This document shows, one piece after another, positions 57,337 to 64,000 of a stretch of 64,000 nt of DNA (positions within the stretch are counted from its first letter, which is position 1; each line of letters begins with the position of its first letter). This DNA is from Cycas panzhihuaensis. Lineage: Eukaryota > Cycadophyta. The stretch covers positions 58,721,741 through 58,785,740 of the forward strand of contig CM041465.1 of the NCBI GenBank assembly GCA_023213395.1, written 5' to 3'. The translations under genes and the position numbers were made by a program. Under the pieces are notes generated by a model. It searched no databases. It saw nothing but the letters and a program-made list of their open reading frames with translations, and was not told the origin of the DNA.

Positions 57337-59400
57337 TGTAAACGACTTTAATGCATAATCTGAAAGTATGGTCTTGATGAACAAATAAGAACCCTTTTAA
57401 CCTCTAATAAAAAAAAACTTAAAATATATAATAAATCTCCTTTTATATGAACTTTTAATAAGATTCCTTCTTAATTAATGAAAATAACTTAGCAATAATA
57501 GGAATATGTATCTTTTTAAATTGAATTTAATGAATGCTCCTTTTGAATAAAATATATAAATGAAGTAAACAAGCTTTCATAATGATTCTAAATGCACCTT
57601 AATACCATAAAATACTTTTGAATAATCTAATGCAAAGTATGCAATCTAAATGTACCTTCAAAAGAACCTTGATTGATCAATAAAAGGCTAAAGGAGAACC
57701 AAAATAGGTCTACTATTCATTCACTATTCAAAATAACATATGCAAACCTTAAAAGGAGCATTCATTAAATTCCTTTTTAATTATGCAATGTAATATACCT
57801 TATTTAAGCCTTTAAGTACAATACAGATGGCATTAAATCAACTTTGAAAAATATTTTACTAATAAGCCAAAAAATAACTTAAAATATACATGAACTTTCA
57901 AATAGATGCATTCTCAATTAATGAAAAAATAACTTAGTAATAAAAGGTATATACTTTCAAATTGAATTCAATGAATGCTCTTACAAAATAAACTTCCACA
58001 AGGATTCAAATAAGCTTTAAAAATGAATGAAGTACTTTTGAATGATCTTATGTAATATATATAGTCTAAATGCACCTTTAAATACAATAAAAGAGACCTT
58101 GATGAATGTTTTAAAGGAAAATTTTAATAGAAAGCTAAAAGGGAGCAAAATGAGCCTTTTATTTGTTTCACTATAAAGATGAAAACACTAAGAATAAATA
58201 AACAATAAATGTTCTTCTATATGAGCTCCTTTTAATTTAAAGAAAAATGTAAGGTATATTATGAATATAACCTTAAAATATGCTCCTTTGTTTAACTTTA
58301 AATGCAATTTTAAGTGAATGCTTTAAAGAGGCAAAATAATATTAAATGAGTAGAAAATATGATTTAAATGAGATCTAGAATTAAGTTTATGAGTTATAAA
58401 GAGTTTGAGTGAACTAGTTTGAAGCATTTATTTCTAAAAGAGCTCTTTCTCTTTAGGAGGCTAAAATAGGGTTAAATAGTTATAAAATTCAGTTATGAGA
58501 CTCTAAAATAGATTAAAAAACTATCAAAAATAGATTAGCAGCTCAATATTAAGTAAATATATTAAGTTAGAATAAAAAATAGCTTAAAATATTTAAAAAT
58601 AAGCTAAACTAGGGTCAAACAAAAGCCTTAAATTTACTAGTCTTAAAAACCTACAAAACAACTTCAAATCACATTAAAACCTACTTTAGTACATAGATAA
58701 TTGAAATACCTTTATGACAAATCTAGTCATTTAGAAAATAGACTCCTTAATCAAAAGTTATAATAAAAATTATACAAGGACCTCTTTAGGGAATCAAAAT
58801 GACTAGGGGGGGTAAGCCCCTTTGACTTAAGGTAGTTAGACACCTATATGATGAATAAAACCAACTATTGGGCTATGCAAGGAAGCTAATAGATACTAAG
58901 GAGCTATGCAAAGTAGGTAGTTCCCTTCAGATTGAGAAAAAATCAATAAATATCTAATTTTTTTATGAAAAAAACCTTTTTTATTATTGTGGCTAAAGGT
59001 CATATGGCTTAAATTAGTGATCAGGGGATAAAGGAAAAGGGGGCAAAATTAAAAAAATATAAAATACACTTTAATTAAATCTTATTAAGGTTAAGAATCA
59101 ATCAAAAATTAAAATTTTTTAACCTATGTATTCCGTGTGAGAATAGGCAAATCCATGGAGGTACAAACAATCAGAAATAGTGGAAAATGGATGAGATCTA
59201 TCCTAAAATCAAATGGAGGGGTTGCCACAGGGTCTACAAAAGATCTTCCAGAAGAAATCTAGAGAAAAATTGCTTCAAAGCAGAGATTTTCAATGTATGA
59301 TAGTCATGGAGGGTGCATGAGTACTGGGACACCATATGACCCATAGAGAATATAAAGGAGGACTAAGATAGCTTTATTTACCTCTTAGAAGGTCTGCCCC
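57337..59400 (-). other. Leader of E10, repeat-rich, non-coding
   Basis: It shares blocks with the E4 leader (for example TTTGATTAAGGAGTCT on the minus strand near 58745). An imperfect tandem repeat of about 455 bp occupies 57411-58190. The PBS and 5' LTR could not be fixed; a weak TGGTGTCCCAG near 59330 is a possible PBS. Confidence 0.5.
57411..58190. repeat. Imperfect tandem repeat, period about 455 bp
   Basis: AACTTAAAATATA near 57418 recurs near 57876. Both are followed by ATGAACTTT, AATTAATGAAAA, TTTCAAATTGAATT-like, AATGAATGCTC and AATGCACCTT in the same order. Confidence 0.7.
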
Positions 59401-61826
59401 CCTATTATGAAAGAAGTCTGGTGAAAAACAAAGAAGAAATAAGCAAATAAAAAGAGGAGTTATTTCACCAAAACCTGCCCTTTGGTTTACATTTGTGATT
59501 TTTGATCTAGTTCTTGTATGGTTTTATGAAAAAAAATGAATGATAGATTTATTTTATGATGAATTAGGCCATGTTTTGATGAATTAATATATTGATTTTG
59601 CTTTATAACACATGATGAATAATGATGTGATATGTATTTTACTATCACCTATCGATGACTGAGACTATAACATTAAAACTTTTCTTTACGATCAATTTAA
59701 TCTAATTTTCCATTTAAAACTTGTTATTTTTAAGTTTTAATCTTGATTTCACCTAAATTTTTATCGATTTAACTTATTTTTTGGGCATGTTCTTGTCATT
59801 TTCATCTTGTTTTAGGCCTCTTTACTCATTTATAAAGTCATTTGTACCTTAATTTATGTTTAAAATTTATTTTTTGACTTTTTGATGAGCTAATTTTTAC
59901 TTCCCTGATTATTGTGTTTTTGGTGTTGTCAAAAATGTGGCTAGTCATGATTTTAGAGTAAAGTCACAATTTTGGTAGATCTAAAAATGTGACCAGTCAC
60001 GTTTTTTACTATTATGCATGCAAAATTCAACCACCACACTAGACTTTTGCATGTTACCACCTAAACTTGATGGATTCTTATCATTTCGATGCCCATGAAT
60101 GCTTAGTAGGGTTTTGTGACTCATTGTAGAGGGAAACATTGTGATTTACTCAAGTTTTTAGTTGATTTTTAGTGATTTTTGGGAGATTTTTTTAGGACTG
60201 TTATTACTCTTACTTCAAGATCAATTTTTATGATGCTTATGGGTGAAATCGAGAGAGAAATTTGATGTTGTGACTTACTACTTCACTGGTGTTTAACTAT
60301 TGATAGTTTAATCTTCAACTTTCATGGTTTTCTTTCAAAGTTTTTAATTTCAAAGTTATTCTAAGTTGGCAAGGCCGTTCCTATATGAGTTTTACTTATT
60401 TCACTATTTTTAGAAGGTTGTATTTTACTCAGAACTTACCCTTTCTTTTGACTAGTTATTGTGGTGATCTTGTATGTGTTTTTAGCTTGAAATACTTATT
60501 GAAAGGCCAACCCTTTATGGGGTTTATAAGGGATAGACTAATGTGGGGCATGGTCATCTCTCCACCATTCATATAGTTAACCATTCTCATTCTTGTATAG
60601 CAGTCTATATTTTAAGTAGTTTGTCATCCTTTTTGGCTTTGTTTGGCTATGGTTAAGCCCTTCTTTCTTGTTGCTTCTTTTACTTTACTTATTTTAAAGG
60701 ATAAAGTTAGAAAGAATTGATCAATTGAAAGAAAGAATCCATTCCAAGGTGGATTATCCATTAGAAAAGAAGTCTTGATCCCATAGTTTTATTATTTTCT
60801 TGATTTCACTCTTAAGATAGCCTTCTTTTCCTTAGAAAGAAAATTTAAAGTGTTGAATAAAAAATGCATACTTGATTATTTCAGATTATTAGAGATTCAA
60901 AGATTCTTTTGGAGTCTTTCTTACTCTAATTGAGATAGAATCTTTAAAGTTGTGAAACTAGTATCTTGTATAAGGATTGTTATTAAGTTTTCTTGTTTGC
61001 ATGTAACTTTGAAAGGTCTAAAATTTCATTTTTAATAGTAGTAACACAACTTTGAAGTCTCTCTTTTTGCATCATAGAATATTCATTCAAAGAGAAGATT
61101 GCATGCATGGGAGGTAAAATCTTTTAAATATTATTATATATTATCAGTTTCTTTGAAAGTTTATACAAAGCAATTATATAGTGTGTTGCATCTCTTATTG
61201 GTACCTTTTTCTTTCATGGTGAAGAGTGCATATTACATCTAAAATGTTAGTTTCATAATTGCACTAGTATCCTTCATCTTTAAAGTAAACAAAAAATACA
61301 AAAAACACATTGTATGCATCTAGTCCTAGTTCTTTCTTACTTATTCATTGAAAGTAGAATAGGCCTTATTACTTCACAGATTGCCTTGGTTTATTTTATT
61401 TCATTTTATTAAATACAAAAAAAAAACACCAAAAAAGAAAAAAGAAAGAAAGAAATTATTTTCATTTGCTTAACCCTTTCCTTTATTCTAGTAAAACTCA
61501 AAAGGTTGAAAATATTAAAGGATAGGAGTCCTTAAGAAGGATATTAAAAATATTGTCAGAGTAATTATGAATCTAGAACTCCTTCATGTGGTTGTGTAGA
61601 TTAGTAGATTCTACCACCCCCCTTACATCCAAGTCTTTTGTCACGTTCTTCATCTATATCTTATTTGACAATATAACTAGGTGAAGACTCCTTCTTAGGA
61701 GTTGGGAAAAGGTGGTTACTTAGGTCCTCTTAAACCTGATATCTCCCAGTTGTAAGTGACACAAAGGAAACACCCTATTGATTGAAAGATATATAGTTTA
61801 GGTCCACCCAAGATGACCCTATCTTT
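59401..61826. other. Unassigned AT-rich region, probably LTR and leader DNA
   Basis: No coding was recognised. The right part should include the 5' LTR of E11, whose start I could not find because its second copy lies outside the window. The left part may include the E10 5' LTR. A/C-rich AAAAAACACC and AAGAAAGAAAG runs lie at 61418-61455. Confidence 0.4.
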
Positions 61827-61851
61827 CTCGTGACCATACTAGAGAACTACC
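61827..61851 (+). other. Decayed Tat-type primer-binding site of E11
   Basis: CTCGTGACCATACTAGAGAACTACC aligns with the E1 PBS region CTGGCGACCATACTGGGGACTACC with few changes, on the opposite strand. Confidence 0.65.
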
Positions 61852-64000
61852 ATTTATTTTCTTTTAAAGCAATAAAAACTATAACACCTACTCCTAGCTT
61901 CTCTTTGAGGCTCCAAGGCCTTCCGTTAGATTCTCAAGTGCATCCTTCACACTTTCGTCAACAAGTCTCATCATCTTATGTCGAATCTTTAGAACTTCAA
62001 GTGTATGACACTTATGTTTATCCTCCTGAAGATTCAACTCAATTATATAATATACTAGTGGAATAAAGATATCTTAAACCCTCTCAATACCCCAGTGATC
62101 TTTCTTTTATAGATCCCTCTTTTGCACAAGAAGAACCACCTTCCAGTCAACCATATTTATCCTTCTTTGACCTAGTTCTCACTAGGATTATTACTCCATT
62201 GCACATGCCTGGTTACCAAAATCCATTTTATCTAGAGACTTATACCATGACATCCCTACCCTTAGATTGATCCTTTAAGTAAAGATTATGAGTTAATAGA
62301 AGTAAAGCCCCCACCTGATGTCATTTGGTCTCCTCATCCTTCTTATCCCCCTTCACCAAGACCTTCATTTCGATCCCATTCCCCACCTCTAGAGGAAGTG
62401 GACGACCCATAAATCAACTCATTTGTAGCCCTACCAATCTCCTCCTAGATAATAAGTTTGGATTCACTCTCCTCATCCCATACCTCCCACCCATGGGGGT
62501 ACGACCACTATTTCTTCCAATGGCAACCCTAGTGCCTTGCATATACCTACTTCTAGTTAAGTAGTTATAACTTCATCTAGTTTATGATCTATTCATTCTT
62601 ACACCACTAGAGTTACCCCTTTTCATACTATTTCTTCTACCACTTAATTACCCCCTCACACATTATATATAATTTCATCTTATGGTGTTAGACCTTGCCC
62701 ACTATGTCTTAGAGTGTCTAATATGATTCCCTCTTCTTAATATATTTCTCATACTCATTCTACTCATCCTCATGCTTCAATAAGTCAATCGCAAGCTTTG
62801 AAAGTTTCCAATCCTACTTCTTCTCCACACATTCTTAGACCCACTCCAAAACCCAATCCTTTCTATACTTTCAATCTAATTTTCCCTCAACACCTTATAC
62901 CTCAAACTAACTCTGTGGTTAACCCCACACTGTGGTTTAATCCTCCCTCTGCTTTTCCATCCCATGATATTTTACAATCATAATAATAATAACTTCAACA
63001 AACCATTCATTCATCTATTCCTTATCCATCATCCTTACCTCAATGTTTTATTACATTATGGCTAGGGAGACCTTTTCTTGATTATATGAAGTCTCTTTTT
63101 CCATGTAAGGTTTTGTTATCTCCTATGCCTCTATTTTTTCCTGAGCTACCTAAATTTTTTGGTGACTCTTCTCAAGATCCTGCCTCCCATATACAAGCAT
63201 TTACACTTGCTAATTGCCATATGATTATATCATGGTATGCATGTTCCCTAAATCACTTCGAGGCGATGCCTTGAAGTGGTTTTACCATCTTCCCTCTGCT
63301 TATGTTCTCTCATTCCAATAATTAGTTGACTCTTTCATCAACTATTTTGATATGGTAAGACCATTTGAATCAAGTATTAAATCTTTATTAGCTATCAAGT
63401 AGAACCATGATGAGATATAAAGGAACTTTGTTAGAAGATTTCAAGACTAGGTACTTACCTGTCATTCATGTCTTGATCCTAGCCTACTATTCAATCTATT
63501 TACCAATGTGTTAAAGCCCCACATATACTTAGAAGTTCTAAAACCTGGCCCTTAAATATATGAAGAAGTAGTTGATTGTTGCTTAGCTTTAGAAACATTT
63601 AAAGTTTAAGTAGGTATCAAGAAGGTTGGGAAACCTATGCCTTTTAAAAAAATAGTTCAAATTATAAAGGCTTCCTATCTTAAACCCACTTATGGCCATT
63701 TTACCTCTTATATTAGCTCGTTAGAATGCATGATCAATACTAAATTGTCTATTGATGCCCTTTCTCAAAGTCAACTTTCACGAGACACCAAAGTTATTCA
63801 TCTTACTAAAGGAAAGAAGAAATAAGCTCCTCCTCCTCCCTTCAGAAAGATAAAATGGTACCCATACCATCAAACTGATGCACATGATAGAAGTAAGTGT
63901 TGCACCATTGAAAACATAACTCAAAATACAAATGTCCAACCAAATCGCTCTTCTAAGTAGTCTCAAGATCAAATGATCCATAAGGATCCATTGCCTCAAC
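61852..64000 (+). pseudogene. Gag of a second Tat-like gypsy element, E11 (partial)
   Basis: The N-terminal third is Ser/Pro-rich in several frames (61830-62983). The domain at 63086-63274 reads LPKFFGDSSQDPASHIQAFTLA, parallel to E1 VPKFDGTSSQDPTKHVRSF. In the next frame come INYFDMVRPFESSIKSLLAI and LALETF, again parallel to E1. A WYPYHQTDAHDRSKC finger lies near 63850. Many stops and shifts make it dead, and it is far more AT-rich than E1. The window ends inside the element. Confidence 0.8.

Overview
The window is nuclear DNA from a plant, most likely one with a large, repeat-rich genome. Almost everything recognisable is LTR-retrotransposon sequence of plant Ty1/copia and Ty3/gypsy types, stacked in nests and mostly decayed. 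There is no bacterial operon, phage, CRISPR array, rRNA or tRNA gene, and I found no intact host gene. The species cannot be told from the sequence. Retroelement labels E0 to E11 are mine.

Layout. 1-3510: partial copia E0 (minus). 3511-18024: copia-like E4 (plus), split by two later insertions. These are E2 (4017-9346, minus, perfect 5-bp target duplication GATAT, internally deleted) and E3 (9369-15268, plus, near-perfect duplication CTCAY, carrying a 1.4-kb TA/TG microsatellite and no pol). 18025-21550: unassigned AT-rich DNA with an 82-bp tandem duplication. 21550-28060: E5 remnants interrupted by full-length copia E6 (22397-27763), which is flanked by an unusual direct repeat of about 75-85 bp. 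28741-45125: E1, a 16.4-kb GC-rich Ty3/gypsy element of Tat type on the minus strand. E1 landed exactly at the PBS/LTR junction of another copia element (E7). 45131-49619 and 56154-56345: minus-strand chromovirus-like gypsy pieces A and B. B is interrupted by gypsy E8 (49620-56153, plus). 56350-59400: E10 (minus), a relative of E4. 61827-64000: start of a second Tat-like element, E11 (plus), cut by the window end.

The most interesting unit is E1. Read on the minus strand it runs 5' LTR, PBS, gag, protease, RT, RNase H, integrase, then a region holding a gene on the opposite (plus) strand, then a second RNase H of the type known in Tat elements, then PPT and 3' LTR. The antisense gene looks like a plant mobile domain (PMD/aminotransferase-like) protein with an acidic tail, one recognisable intron and a coiled coil. 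Extra antisense ORFs and a second RNase H are known from Tat-lineage elements. Having both here, with the second RNase H beyond the antisense gene and preceded by a candidate splice acceptor, makes E1 worth study.

The second candidate novelty is the E4/E10 family. Two independent copies keep one frame of about 240 codons. It starts as a copia gag (UBN2-like), continues into an unfamiliar half, ends like the last residues of copia pol, and takes its terminal Cys-stop from the first six bases of the LTR (TGTTAG). It looks like a compact non-autonomous copia family.

Decay pattern: most in-frame stops are TAG/TGA where a family consensus has Gln, Trp or Arg, as expected from methylation-driven C-to-T change. 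E1 keeps high GC and many CpGs, which suggests it is the youngest insertion.
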